Assembly: GCA_016703525.1 (NCBI GenBank)
Contig: JADJBW010000014.1
Coordinates: forward strand, 62,001-126,000
Direction of reading: 5' to 3'
DNA length: 64,000 nt
Source of the DNA: Actinomycetota bacterium
GTDB taxonomy: Bacteria > Actinomycetota > Acidimicrobiia > Acidimicrobiales > Microtrichaceae
Part shown: piece after piece, positions 45,701-55,432 of the stretch
Numbering within the stretch: the first letter of the stretch is position 1
Layout: each line of letters opens with the position of its first letter
Notes under the pieces: model-generated
The model's database searches: none
What the model saw: only the letters and a program-made list of their open reading frames with translations
Told to the model about the DNA's origin: nothing
Program-made: the position numbers and the translations under genes

Positions 45701-46441
45701 CAGTTCGGCGACTTCATGAACGGCGCGCAGATGATCATCGACCAGTTCATCGTGTCCGCCGAGAACAAGTGGGATCAGACCTCGGGCCTCGTGCTCCTGC
45801 TTCCGCACGGCCACGAAGGCCAAGGCCCCGAACACTCCTCCGCACGGATCGAACGGTTCCTGTCGGCCGCGGCCGAGGACAACCTGCAGATCTGCAACGC
45901 GACGAGCGCGGCCCAGTACTTCCATCTGCTGCGCCGCCAGATGCATCGCAGCGTGCGCAAGCCGCTGATCGTGTTCACGCCCAAGTCGGGCCTGCGCTCG
46001 AAGGCCTACCGTTCCCCCGCGTCGGCGCTGTGCACGGGCACGTTCCAGGAGCTGCTCGTGGACGACGACTCATTCGACCGCAGCGCCGTCACCCGCCTCG
46101 TTCTCGCGTCGGGCAAGGTTGCACACGAGGCGATCGAGTACCGCGACGCCAACGGCATCGCCACCGCGGTCGGCAGGGTCGAGCAGCTGTTCCCGTGGCC
46201 CTTCGACGCGATCCTCGCCGAGCTCGACCGCCTGCCCGCCTGCCGCGAGGTCGTGTGGTTGCAGGAGGAGCCCGAGAACATGGGGCCGTGGAACGGCATC
46301 AAGGGCTTCCTGTACAACACGCTCGGCGATCGCTACGAGATCCGCCGGGTGAGCCGCGACGACGCCGGATCACCCGCAACGGGCAAGGCCGCGATCCACG
46401 CGCAGGAGCAGCGCGAACTGATCGAGGCGGCGTTCGCCTGA
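42785..46441 (+). CDS. kgd: Multifunctional 2-oxoglutarate metabolism enzyme Kgd (SucA with fused E2 domain)
   Basis: A 1218-residue actinobacterial E2-E1 fusion for 2-oxoglutarate oxidation in the TCA cycle. Residues 1-45 form the E1 N-terminal helix (WLVDEIYEAYRNDPNSVSPTWQEFF). A Pro/Ala/Thr linker (about 50-95) is followed by an acyltransferase-like E2 domain (about 100-330) with SSTYDHRIIQGAESGLF. E1 follows: GMAHRGRLNVLVNIVGKSYEQLFKEFEG, FTSRAGNQLPLELAANPSHLEAVDPVVEG, thiamine-diphosphate-binding GDAAFAGQGVIAETLNLS, RRHGHNEGDDPSYTQPLMY and RGTFSHRH. There is no lipoyl domain, as in mycobacterial Kgd, so it works with a separate E2/E3. Confidence 0.96.
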   Translation: MPEEPGNSAEHLGPNAWLVDEIYEAYRNDPNSVSPTWQEFFTDYRPTTVPSRRNATPDVAAPATPPAATPAATPAAATRPPAATSAPGAAVEPPGTQIRGVGARIVENMERSLAVPTATSFREVPAKLLEVNRSIINGYLGRTRGGKVSFTHLIGYAIVRAIVDHVPQMNASFAEGPNGEPRLVRPEHVNLGLAVDLTKKDGTRTLLVPCIREADTMDFAEFVATYDDLIRKANNNRLSPDDFAGVTVTLTNPGTIGTERSVPRLMPGQGVIVGVGTLGFPTAFTAADQRTIADLGISKTMTISSTYDHRIIQGAESGLFLRHIHELLLGAEGFYEGIFESIGVPYTAVQWRTDVNPVDREEAMIGKQMQVANLINMYRVRGHLIADLDPLAAEPPEMHPELDPATYGLTIWDLEREFLTGVEQGVYAPVGGRERMRLGDMLHVLRDAYCRTVGIEYTHIQSTEEKRWVQEQVEGAPTRLDAAEQHHILGRLNAAEALEKFLATKWMGQKRFGLEGAESAIAILDALLDDAADRRLASAVLGMAHRGRLNVLVNIVGKSYEQLFKEFEGHVDPDSIQGSGDVKYHLGQTGTFTSRAGNQLPLELAANPSHLEAVDPVVEGMARARMDRIARGGSAGDYPVLPILLHGDAAFAGQGVIAETLNLSLIKGYKVGGTIHLVVNNQLGFTTDPSAARSSEYCTDIAKTVQAPIFHVNGDDPEACVRVARLALAYRQRFFKDVVIDMVCYRRHGHNEGDDPSYTQPLMYRRIDARRSVRKLYTEALVRRGDISIEDAEAALDDFNRRLQAALDETRSTAPSGEVIALPHPPARGVLPPADTAVGADTLETVYEALAATPDGLTIHPKLARQFDARTKLFRSGGVDWALAEAFAFGTLLHEGTSIRLTGQDSRRGTFSHRHSTLVDYETGGEHQPLAALAQGDTHLWIYDSLLSEYAALGFEYGYSVASPDALVMWEAQFGDFMNGAQMIIDQFIVSAENKWDQTSGLVLLLPHGHEGQGPEHSSARIERFLSAAAEDNLQICNATSAAQYFHLLRRQMHRSVRKPLIVFTPKSGLRSKAYRSPASALCTGTFQELLVDDDSFDRSAVTRLVLASGKVAHEAIEYRDANGIATAVGRVEQLFPWPFDAILAELDRLPACREVVWLQEEPENMGPWNGIKGFLYNTLGDRYEIRRVSRDDAGSPATGKAAIHAQEQRELIEAAFA

Positions 46442-46474
46442 CGCCATCGCAGGTGAACGGTTCAGGCGGGCGGT

Positions 46475-47119
46475 TCAGGCGGGCGTGAGGCCGAGGAGCT
46501 GCTCGACCTCACGGATCGCCACGGTGTAGTCGGCGCCCACCTTGATGGTGGTCATCCGCATTGCCCGAGCCGGCTTCAGGTTGATGCCGAGGTCGTCGAG
46601 GAACACCACACGCGCCGGGTCGACACCGGCCAGCTCACAGGCGAGTTCGTAGAACCGAGGGTCGGGCTTGCGCACGCCGACCTTGGACGATTCCACGATC
46701 ACGTCGAAGGTCGCGAGCGCTTCGGCGAACCGCGACGCGCCCGCGCCGCCGTCGAGATCGGAGGCCGCCATCGACACGACGTTGTTGGTGAGCAGCGCGG
46801 TCGTCGCACGCTCGCGGCACCGTCGCACCAGGTCGACCATGGGCTCGCGCACCTCGCCGTCGAGGCACGCGAGCACCTCGGTCGCGTCGACACGAAAGCC
46901 CAGCGTCAGCGCCTCCGCCTCGAAGCGTCGCGTGAACTCGTCGAGCCCGATCGCGGACCGTTCGAAGTGCGCCCAAGCGTTGTCATCGGGGTTCGTCGCG
47001 TTGATCGTGCGGATGGCATCCGGCGGGAGCCCTACCCGACACTCATATGATGTGAACGCCTCGAATGGCGAGGCGAGGACGACGCCGCCGAAGTCGAAGA
47101 AGACCGCGTCGAACGACAT
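46475..47119 (-). CDS. HAD-superfamily hydrolase
   Basis: A 214-residue HAD hydrolase. Motif I is FDAVFFDFGGVVLASPFEAF, where the nucleophile Asp is kept but the usual second Asp is Gly (DFGG), a variant seen in the epoxide-hydrolase-N/YihX branch. Motif II: ALLTNN. Motif III Lys: ESSKVGVRKPDPRFYELAC. Motif IV: VVFLDDLGINLKPARAMRM. Probable small-molecule phosphatase or dehalogenase-like enzyme; substrate unknown. ATG 47119 with a TAGGGT box 8 nt upstream. Convergent with kgd and divergent from the NYN gene. Confidence 0.9.
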   Translation of the reverse strand: MSFDAVFFDFGGVVLASPFEAFTSYECRVGLPPDAIRTINATNPDDNAWAHFERSAIGLDEFTRRFEAEALTLGFRVDATEVLACLDGEVREPMVDLVRRCRERATTALLTNNVVSMAASDLDGGAGASRFAEALATFDVIVESSKVGVRKPDPRFYELACELAGVDPARVVFLDDLGINLKPARAMRMTTIKVGADYTVAIREVEQLLGLTPA

Positions 47120-47127
47120 GGGCGCCC

Positions 47128-47133
47128 ACCCTA
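47128..47133 (-). promoter_or_regulatory. -10 box (TAGGGT), leaderless start of the HAD gene
   Basis: TAGGGT on the minus strand ends 8 nt before ATG 47119. Confidence 0.45.
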
Positions 47134-47165
47134 ACCGGGCACACCGAAACGACCAGTACGTATCA

Positions 47166-48860
47166 ATGTCCACATCATCATCACCAACCGAGACGACCGT
47201 CGTCGTCGACGGTTCGAACATCGCCACCGAAGGGCGGACGCTTCCGAGCCTCCGCCAACTCGACGAGGCGGTCCGTGACCTCATCTCCCAGCGGGAGTTC
47301 GACCACGTCGTGGTCGTCGTCGACGCCACGTTCGGCCATCGCATCGACGACACCGAACACGACCAGTACGAAGCCGCGATCAACGCCGGCGAGATCGTGA
47401 CGCCACCCGCGGGTGCCGTCGGCCGCGGCGACGCCTTCATCCTCCAGATCGCCGACCGATCCGGCGCGACGATCCTGTCGAACGACTCGTTCCAGGAGTT
47501 CCACGGAACCTACGACTGGCTCTTCGACGAGGGCCGACTGCTCGGAGGCAAGTCCGTACCACCGATCGGGTGGGTGTTCGTGGAACGCACGCCGGTCCGC
47601 GGCGAGCGAAGCCGCCGAGCGGTGCGCGACGCGAAGCGCAAGCAAGAACCGGCCGGTTCGGAGAGCCCGGCATCGGGCACCTCGACGCGCAGTCGGCGGG
47701 GCCGAGGGAAGTCCTCGCCGGACGCCGACGCCGACGCCGGCCCGGGCGCGAAGGCAGCGCCGACGAAGGCCGCTGCCTCCAAGTCCGCTGCAGCGAAGCC
47801 AGCGTCGGCGAAGCCCGCGACGGCATCGAGGCGCAAGCCCAAGTCCGCCGGTACTGCCCCGTCGACGTCGGCCACCGTCTCCTTGGCAACCGAGCCCGTG
47901 GCGGGAGCCGCCGAACGCGGGGCGCGCCGACGCAGGCGATCATCGCCGGCGTCCGCTCCCACGAACGAGCCGACGGTGTTTCTCCTGTTCGTCGCGAACC
48001 ACCCGCTCGGCGCGTCCGTCGACGGCGAGGTCGTCGAGTTCAGCTCACACGGCGCGTACGTCCAAGTCGGCGACACGCGCTGCTATGTCCCCCTGCGCAA
48101 CATGGGTTCGCCCGCGCCGCGCAGCGCACGCGATGCGTTGACCCTCGGCGAGCGCCGAGACTTTCACGTTGCTTCCTTCGACCCGGATCGCCGGAGCGTG
48201 GATCTGATGATCCCCGATTTCCTCACACGCACAGGCGAGACTGTCCCCGATCCTCCCAGGACGGACGCGCCGCGTCCTGAGCGGGCAGGCACAGCAAACA
48301 TCACCGGAAAGGAACCACCGATGGCGCCAACCAAGGCCACCGCGAAGAAGGCTCCCGCCAAGAAGGCCGCCCCGGCCAAGGCGGCGCCAGCGAAGAAGGC
48401 TGCGCCCGCCAAGGCTCCGGCCAAGAAGGCCGCGCCCGCCAAGGCCGCACCGGCCAAGAAGGCTGCGCCCGCCAAGGCTCCGGCCAAGAAGGCCGCACCC
48501 GCCAAGAAGGCAGCACCGGCAAAGAGGCTCCGGCCAAGAAGGCTGCACCCGCCAAGAAGGCTGCGCCGGCGAAGGGGCGCCGGCGAAGAAGGCCGCACCC
48601 GCCAAGGCAGCTCCGGCCAAGAAGGCCGCTCCGGCGAAGAAGGCCGCACCGGCCAAGGCAGCTCCGGCCAAGAAGGCCGCACCGGCCAAGGCAGCTCCGG
48701 CCAAGAAGGCTGCGCCCGCGAAGGCACCGCCGCCAAGAAGGCCGCACCGGCCAAGAAGGCCGCGCCCGCCAAGAAGGCCGCTCCGGCCAAGAAGGCTGCA
48801 CCCGCCAAGAAGGCTGCACCTGCAAAGAAGGCGCCGGCGAAGAAGGCCGCAGCGAAGTGA
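47166..48860 (+). CDS. NYN-domain RNase-like protein with S1-like domain, in frame with a Lys/Ala/Pro histone-like tail
   Basis: ATG 47166 opens one uninterrupted frame of 564 residues. Residues 5-155 are a NYN/PIN-like nuclease domain with Asp residues in TTVVVDGSNIATEGR, VVVVDATFGHRI, GRGDAFILQIADRSGATILSNDSFQEF. A Ser/Ala/Lys linker (about 165-265) follows, then an S1-like strand set (ASVDGEVVEFSSHGAYVQVGDTRCYVPL). From residue 386 come PAKKA-type repeats ending KKAAAK. Inside the repeats three single-base deletions (about 48524, 48575, 48730) shift and then restore the frame. An internal ATG at 48321 has a strong GGAAAGGA ribosome-binding site, so the tail may also be made as a separate H1-like protein. 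RNase and DNA/RNA-binding roles are inferred. Confidence 0.78.
   Translation: MSTSSSPTETTVVVDGSNIATEGRTLPSLRQLDEAVRDLISQREFDHVVVVVDATFGHRIDDTEHDQYEAAINAGEIVTPPAGAVGRGDAFILQIADRSGATILSNDSFQEFHGTYDWLFDEGRLLGGKSVPPIGWVFVERTPVRGERSRRAVRDAKRKQEPAGSESPASGTSTRSRRGRGKSSPDADADAGPGAKAAPTKAAASKSAAAKPASAKPATASRRKPKSAGTAPSTSATVSLATEPVAGAAERGARRRRRSSPASAPTNEPTVFLLFVANHPLGASVDGEVVEFSSHGAYVQVGDTRCYVPLRNMGSPAPRSARDALTLGERRDFHVASFDPDRRSVDLMIPDFLTRTGETVPDPPRTDAPRPERAGTANITGKEPPMAPTKATAKKAPAKKAAPAKAAPAKKAAPAKAPAKKAAPAKAAPAKKAAPAKAPAKKAAPAKKAAPAKRLRPRRLHPPRRLRRRRGAGEEGRTRQGSSGQEGRSGEEGRTGQGSSGQEGRTGQGSSGQEGCAREGTAAKKAAPAKKAAPAKKAAPAKKAAPAKKAAPAKKAPAKKAAAK
48330..48857 (+). repeat. AAGAAGGC-GC(A/C)CC-GCC coding repeats (PAKKA array)
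   Basis: About 530 bp of degenerate 12- to 15-bp coding repeats for Pro-Ala-Lys-Lys-Ala units, like the tails of mycobacterial HupB and histone-H1-like proteins. Such arrays are prone to copy-number change and assembly collapse. Confidence 0.85.
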
Positions 48861-48867
48861 CCTGATC

Positions 48868-48896
48868 GAATCCGGGGGACGGTGTCCCCCGGATTC
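48868..48896 (+). terminator. Terminator hairpin after the NYN/PAKKA gene
   Basis: A perfect 13-bp stem, GAATCCGGGGGAC (48868-48880) and GTCCCCCGGATTC (48884-48896), with a 3-nt loop, 8 nt after the TGA. No U tract, which is usual in high-GC Actinobacteria. Confidence 0.75.
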
Positions 48897-48917
48897 GGGC
48901 CATCCAACGGCGACCGA

Positions 48918-48923
48918 TACGAT
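48918..48923 (+). promoter_or_regulatory. -10 box (TACGAT), leaderless start of ettA
   Basis: TACGAT ends 8 nt before ATG 48932, directly after the preceding terminator. Confidence 0.45.
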
Positions 48924-48931
48924 CGCCCGCC

Positions 48932-50608
<1,677 letters not shown>

Positions 50609-50710
50609 GCCGCCGGGCGGCGGCGGATCGGCGGCTGTGGCGCCACCCGCTGCAACCGGTGGGTGAGAGGCTCACTTCCTGGGGTGGGGTGGTCCGTACC
50701 GTCGCTGGGC

Positions 50711-51503
50711 ATGTCGCGGTTGTGCGGGTCCGGTGGTCGGTGGCGTGGGGTGTCCGTCGTAGCGACGGGGGCGGCGTGCGCGGTGCTCGTGTTGGTGGTT
50801 GCGGCGGGGTGTTCCGACGCGGGCGAGGCGTCGGGCCGCTCGACCGATTCCACGGTGTTGGTCGGTGATCGGGAGTCAACCACGACCGCCGCTGGTGCCT
50901 CGGGTGCGTCGGCGCCTCGGGTGCGACTGGAGCCCGGGGGCGGGCCTTCGGGGGCTTCGGGTGGTCGGGGTCGGTCGTGGGAGGTGACGACGCCGAGTTC
51001 GCGGGGACGCATAACACGGCGGCGCCGGCGGCGGCGGGTGGGACGCCGGTGGCGACGTTGCCGTTGACGACGGTGCCGGTGAGCCCGTTGGCGGCCGAGA
51101 TCGAGGCGGCGTATGTGGCGGCGTGGGAGGACATCAAGGTTGCGGCGCAGCTCGACAACTACGAGACACCCCAGTTGGCCGATCGCATCGTCGAGCCGAT
51201 GTTGGAGAAGTTCCGCGGGCTGCTGCGCGGCCTTGACGTCGATGGCCGCCAGTTGGTGTGGGACAGCCCCGACGACTCGTGGCATCGCATCGAGGCGATC
51301 GAACAGTCCGACAACGGCGAGGTCACCGCGACGATCTGTGCCTATTTCGACGACGTGACGCTCGGGCAGGGAACCGGCGAGATCGTCGATCGCGACGGCA
51401 GGTCCGCGATTCCGACGAGACGTTCACCAGGCCGGATGGAGTATGGCGATGGACACACCGGCAGAAGACCGATCCGGGTGGCGACGAAGCCTCGGACTGC
51501 GCG
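50711..51503 (+). CDS. Lipoprotein, frameshifted (secreted-protein operon, first gene)
   Basis: ATG 50711 gives a signal peptide with a lipobox (VLVVAAGCSDAG) and a Ser/Thr/Gly linker. Near 50990 the frame changes to a conserved-looking domain: SPLAAEIEAAYVAAWEDIKV, LVWDSPDDSWHRIEAIEQSD, GEVTATICAYFDDVTLGQGT. Near 51405 one A is missing (GGCAGGTCC) and the end continues in a third frame as VRDSDETFTRPDGVWRWTHR with a final Cys. All shifts are of the missing-base type. The W-x-x-I...C-x-x-D-D...G-x-W-x-V layout is that of small actinobacterial lipoproteins paired with the secreted protein that follows. Function unknown. Confidence 0.6.
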
Positions 51504-51679
51504 CTGCCGTCTCATGGCCGTGCCGGGGTGGCCACCACCCTGCCGGTGGCGCGCGCCAGATGGCGAGTTCGGTCGAGGGCGGCCTGGCCGACCGCGCGGC
51601 GGGCGGTAGCGCGACGGGTGACGGTGCGAGGATCTCGGTGGGCGCACCGGCGGCAACGGCAAACCCGGCAGCGGCGCGC

Positions 51680-52387
51680 CAGCAGCGACCCGGCATCGCC
51701 CGCACCCGCCGATCCGATCACCTGCCGGTTCTTCCTCCCCGCGCCGACACCACAACCCTGTCGATCGGCAACGAAACCACCGACCTCGAACCCGGACTCC
51801 GCGTCTACCGCATCTGCTACCGCAACGGCATCCCCGTCACCCAACCCGCCTACATCACCATCCCCGCCGCCGGACCGGTCGCGCTCCCCGACCCCGCCGC
51901 GATCCTCCCCGACCTCATCGACCAAGCCGCCGACCAACTCACCAACCCCCCACCCACCCCCCCAACCAACCCACCCGGCCAAACCCTGCCAAACCTCACC
52001 ACCTGGCTCGACGCACCCCAACCCACCTCAACACTGAGCGCAACCGCGGCGATCCCCGGCGTCACCGCCACCGCAACCGCAACCCTTCGCTCCACCCACT
52101 TCACCATCAACCCGGCCGTCGACGGACCCGCGTCCCGCGACGACGCCACCACCATCACCTGCCCCGGCCACGGCACCCCCTACCGGCCCAACACCACGCC
52201 GAACCGCTCGACATGCGCCCACCGGTTCACCACCCCAACCCGCGACCTCACCATCACCGTCACCACCGTGTGGCACCTCACCTGGACCTCCAACATCGAC
52301 CCCGGCGGCGACCTCGGCACCGTCACCGCCACCACCACCGTCCCCTACCGGGTCCAAGAACTCGCCACCACCATCCGAACCCACTAA
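51680..52387 (+). CDS. Secreted protein, A/C-rich coding, frameshifted at its N-terminus
   Basis: The clear part runs from about 51742 to TGA-type stop TAA at 52385: TTTLSIGNETTDLEPGLRVY, RICYRNGIPVTQPAYITIPA, a Pro/Asn-rich linker, LPNLTTWLDAPQP, CPGHGTPYRPN, CAHRFT and TVTTVWHLTWTSNIDPGGDL. This is the TWL...CPGxGxPY...C...TWxxxW layout of a widespread actinobacterial exported family often found after a small lipoprotein. Upstream, ADPITCRFFLPAP is in another frame, joined by adding one G near 51742. The start and signal peptide are not resolvable. Codons favour ACC, AAC, CCC and CAC far more than neighbouring genes. Confidence 0.55.
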   Translation, partial: QQRPGIARTRRSDHLPVLPPRADTTTLSIGNETTDLEPGLRVYRICYRNGIPVTQPAYITIPAAGPVALPDPAAILPDLIDQAADQLTNPPPTPPTNPPGQTLPNLTTWLDAPQPTSTLSATAAIPGVTATATATLRSTHFTINPAVDGPASRDDATTITCPGHGTPYRPNTTPNRSTCAHRFTTPTRDLTITVTTVWHLTWTSNIDPGGDLGTVTATTTVPYRVQELATTIRTH

Positions 52388-52496
52388 CACCCAGCCCCAC
52401 CGACACCCCCCCCCACCGGCCCCACCCACCACGCCCCGAGCCGTCAACCGCCCCGCGACCGGTGACACGTCAAACCCGGAAATGTTCAGACACGCC

Positions 52497-52525
52497 TTGC
52501 ACACCGAATACACGTTCGATATCCT
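52497..52525 (+). promoter_or_regulatory. Promoter of the 13E12/HNH gene
   Basis: TTGCAC (52497-52502), a 17-nt spacer and TATCCT (52520-52525), followed after 8 nt by ATG 52534. This is the most consensus-like promoter seen here, in a less GC-rich patch, and again leaderless. Confidence 0.6.
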
Positions 52526-52533
52526 AAGAACTG

Positions 52534-54172
52534 ATGTTCGGCGAGGGAACAGACGCACAAGGCGGCAACGACCGCGACCCAAACAACCCCGGCCTCAGCG
52601 GCCGCGGTCGGTTGGCGACGTTAGCGACGAGATCCGCCTGATCGACACCCTCGGCGCCCAAGTCGTCGAACTCGGCGCACGCGCCGACAACCTCACCACC
52701 AACCTCGCCGACCCCAACAAAGCGATCCCACTCACGCTCGCAACCACACTCGCAGCCGACCTCTCCGCCGCAACCACACGCCTACGCCGCGCCGTCGACG
52801 TCATCACCGTGACCGCAGCCACCGCAACCATCAACCACGCCGTCCACCACCGCGACGGCATGCGATCCGAACGCGCCTGGCTCGCCACACACACCGGGAT
52901 CAGCCGCAACGAAGCCAACCGCCTCGCCCGCGCCACCATCGACCCGTCTTCGAACCGTTCCGCCAAGCCTTCACCGACCGCCACATCGAACTCGGACACC
53001 TCAACGCAGCCACCACCATCCTGCCCACCGAACTCACCGGCACCGAACGCGACCTCGCCATCGAACTCATCGCAAGCTGGCAACAACGCCTCATCGACGT
53101 CGCCACCGACACCACCATCGACCAATTCACCCGGTTCTGCCGCGAACTCCGCGCCAAACTCACCATCAACGGCGACAGCGACCCCTCCACCGACACCTCC
53201 ACCGCATGGACCGCACGCACGTTCCAAAACCGGTGGGTCCTCAACGCCGACCTCTCCGCAGACGACGGCGCCCAACTCGAAACACTCCTCACCGAACGGA
53301 TGCAACTCATCCGCACCCGCCTCACCAACGAACACGCCCAACACACCAACAACGCTGACGATGCTGATCGCGCTGACGGTGTTGATCGCGTTGATGGTGC
53401 TGACGGTCAGGTCGTGTTACCGACCCAACGGCAACTCCGCGCGATGGCGTTGATGGAACTCGTCCTCGACGGCGCCGGAGCGAAACAACCCGGACGCGTC
53501 GGCCTCTACCTCCACATCAACCTCGAAGACCTCAACACCGAACCCACCGAACACGACCTCTTCACCGGCGCCAACGCCCACACCGAAGCCGATCTCGACA
53601 TCACCGACACCACCCTGTGGAACCTCCTCGCGGATGCCGACATCACCCCCGTGTTCAACCACAACGGCCAACCCCTCTGCTACGGCCGAACCCGCCGATT
53701 CGCACCCCCAATCCTGCGACGCGTCCTCGCCCACCGCGACCGACACTGCGTCTGGCCCGGCTGCACCACACCCGCGAACCGCACCCACACCCACCACCTC
53801 CACACCTGGGCAAACGGCGGCACAACCGACCCCAACAACACCGCCGGCGTCTGCCCCACCGACCACCACCACCTCCACACCAACGACTTCACCACCACCC
53901 GCAACGCCGACGGCACCCTCAACACCACCCGACCCGACGGCACCCCCATCCCCACCACACCCAACTACCGCACCCCAACCCGCTTCGAACGCTACGCCCA
54001 CCAACGACAACACGACCACGAACAGCCCCCGGCCCCTGACGAACACGAAACCCACCACGCGAAGACACCGCCGCGCCCGCCGCGGGCCCCGGCGAAGATG
54101 GGGCCCACACGACCAACGAGTACCTCGACCTCTACGCCGAGCACCTGGGGACCGACAAGGCCGGTCACCTGA
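52534..54172 (+). CDS. 13E12-repeat/DUF222 protein with HNH endonuclease domain (frameshifted)
   Basis: From ATG 52534 (MFGEGTDAQGGNDRD) the frame must move by one missing base near 52615 to SDEIRLIDTLGAQVVELGAR, and again at about 52947 to VFEPFRQAFTDRHIELGHLN. Adding both bases gives about 546 residues. DUF222 covers about 30-330 (GMRSERAWLATHTGISRNEANRLARAT, TILPTELTGTERDLAIELIA). The HNH domain is CVWPGCTTPANRTHTHHLHT then WANGGTTDPNNTAGVCPTDH, with Cys pairs and the His-Asn-His set. These proteins are repeated in actinobacterial genomes and may be homing or mobile nucleases. Strong A/C bias and low-complexity C-tail (TSTSTSTPS). An internal Asp-rich repeat (ADDADRADGVDRVDGADG) lies at about 53356-53410. 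Confidence 0.8.
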
Positions 54173-54843
54173 GCGCCCTCACGACCGGGTGTTCCTCCAC
54201 TCCAAGCGAGCCGATGTCTGGGGGGGGGTGCGCAACGCACGCCTCCTGGCACGATCGGGCGGCCGCCCCCAGACAGCCCTGCGATAGTTCTGCTCCAGCT
54301 GGCAGGAGCTGGCTGCCGCACTCGGCCCAACAACGTGCCGGAGCCACCTGGGCGCCCTCCGAACTTCCTCCCAAGGACACACACGACGCGCCGACCCCCG
54401 CCTGGCGGGGCCGCGCGACGGCGAGAAGCGCGAAACGCGGTCGAGGCGCCGGCACCGACATCGAGCTCAAGCGCGAGGACCGCGAGCCGGGACCTGCTGG
54501 GGGCCGGGCACGACCGCTCACAGGCGACCGCCGCAGCGACGACGCCACGAGCGCACGATGTTCGCCACCGCAAGCTGGTGAACGCCCAACGACCACAGCC
54601 CACGATCGAGCGCGCGCGAGCTACGAGCAGATCACGCTGCAGCCTGACGGATCAGGGACCCACTCCACGCGAGCACGGCGGCCTGGGGACGGCCAGAATC
54701 CGAGGACCTGAACGTCGGCCAGCCGACTACAGAGACGCAGGGGGCCGGAGGGGGAGTTGGCGCTGGTGGGGGTGGCACACGCTGCTGGGTCGGCCTGGCG
54801 GCCGGCGTCATCGCACACGCCCTGCGCCGGGCATGATGCGGGT
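54173..54843. other. Gene-free stretch
   Basis: About 670 bases with no supported gene on either strand. The open frames here have no recognisable protein pattern and overlap each other. It contains the longest homopolymer noticed, G x9 at 54220-54228, which is a likely misread site, so a short gene could be hidden by indels. Confidence 0.5.
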
Positions 54844-55345
54844 ATGGCCCGACATGAGATCGACAGCGACGCATCGCAGGTGTGGATCGAGGGTTCCTCA
54901 ACGCTGCACGGCATCCACGCGACCGCCACGGGGCTGACGGGCTTCGTCGATCTCGGGCTGCGCGGCTCGAAACTCCAGCCGACGCCGGCCGTGACGGGCG
55001 AGGTGCGCATTTCGGTCGAACTCCTGCGGTCGGGCAACGCTCGTCGACCGAGAGACCCGACGCCGAATCGACGCCCGCCGCTATCCCGAGATCGTCGGCG
55101 AGGTGACCGAGGCGACGATCGTCGCCCCCGATCGCCTGGCGGTCACCGGCTCGATCGCGTTCCGGGGCGAAACGTGCGCCGTCGCCGGCGAACTGACCGT
55201 GACCCGCGACGGCGCGACGATCCGCATCGAGGGCGAGCAGTCATTCGATGTCCGGGACTGGGGACTGCAGCCGCCCCGGGTGGGCCTGCTCAAGGTGTCA
55301 CCCGAGGTGACGGTCCGGGTCGCGATCACCGCCACCAGAGCCTGA
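54844..55345 (+). CDS. YceI-like family protein (frameshifted)
   Basis: From ATG 54844 the protein reads MARHEIDSDASQVWIEGSST, LHGIHATATGLTGFVDLGL, VTGEVRISVELLRSGN, then the frame moves near 55041 to LVDRETRRRIDARRYPEIVG, EVTEATIV, LAVTGSIAFRGETCAVAGEL and DWGLQPPRVGLLKVSPEVTV. This is the YceI lipocalin-like beta-barrel order (x-S-x-I-x-W, R-Y-P-x-I, H/E-G-x-L-T-x-R-G). YceI proteins bind isoprenoid-type lipids. No signal peptide is seen, so it would be cytoplasmic. Deleting one base (or adding two) gives about 166 residues. Confidence 0.75.
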
Positions 55346-55432
55346 ACGCGGCGAGGCGTGGCTACGCACCTGCCACGGTCCGAACGACCCAGATTTCTCA
55401 GGCCCTCGGCCGCCCCGGTCGATCACCTCTGC

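Noticed and set aside
41861..45946. A 1361-codon minus-strand frame opposite kgd
   Set aside because: Only the last 261 codons are real (xthA); the rest is antisense to the well-conserved kgd.
48330..48857. Possible non-coding satellite
   Set aside because: Repeats keep a consistent PAKKA protein reading once three single bases are restored, so they are coding.
52534..54172. Restriction-modification or other defence system around the HNH domain
   Set aside because: The HNH is part of a DUF222/13E12 protein, no methyltransferase or other defence gene is nearby, and the neighbours are lipoprotein/secreted and YceI genes.
54214..54937. Overlapping plus-strand frames in the gene-free stretch
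   Set aside because: No conserved pattern, no promoter or ribosome-binding site, and mutually overlapping frames; composition alone explains them.
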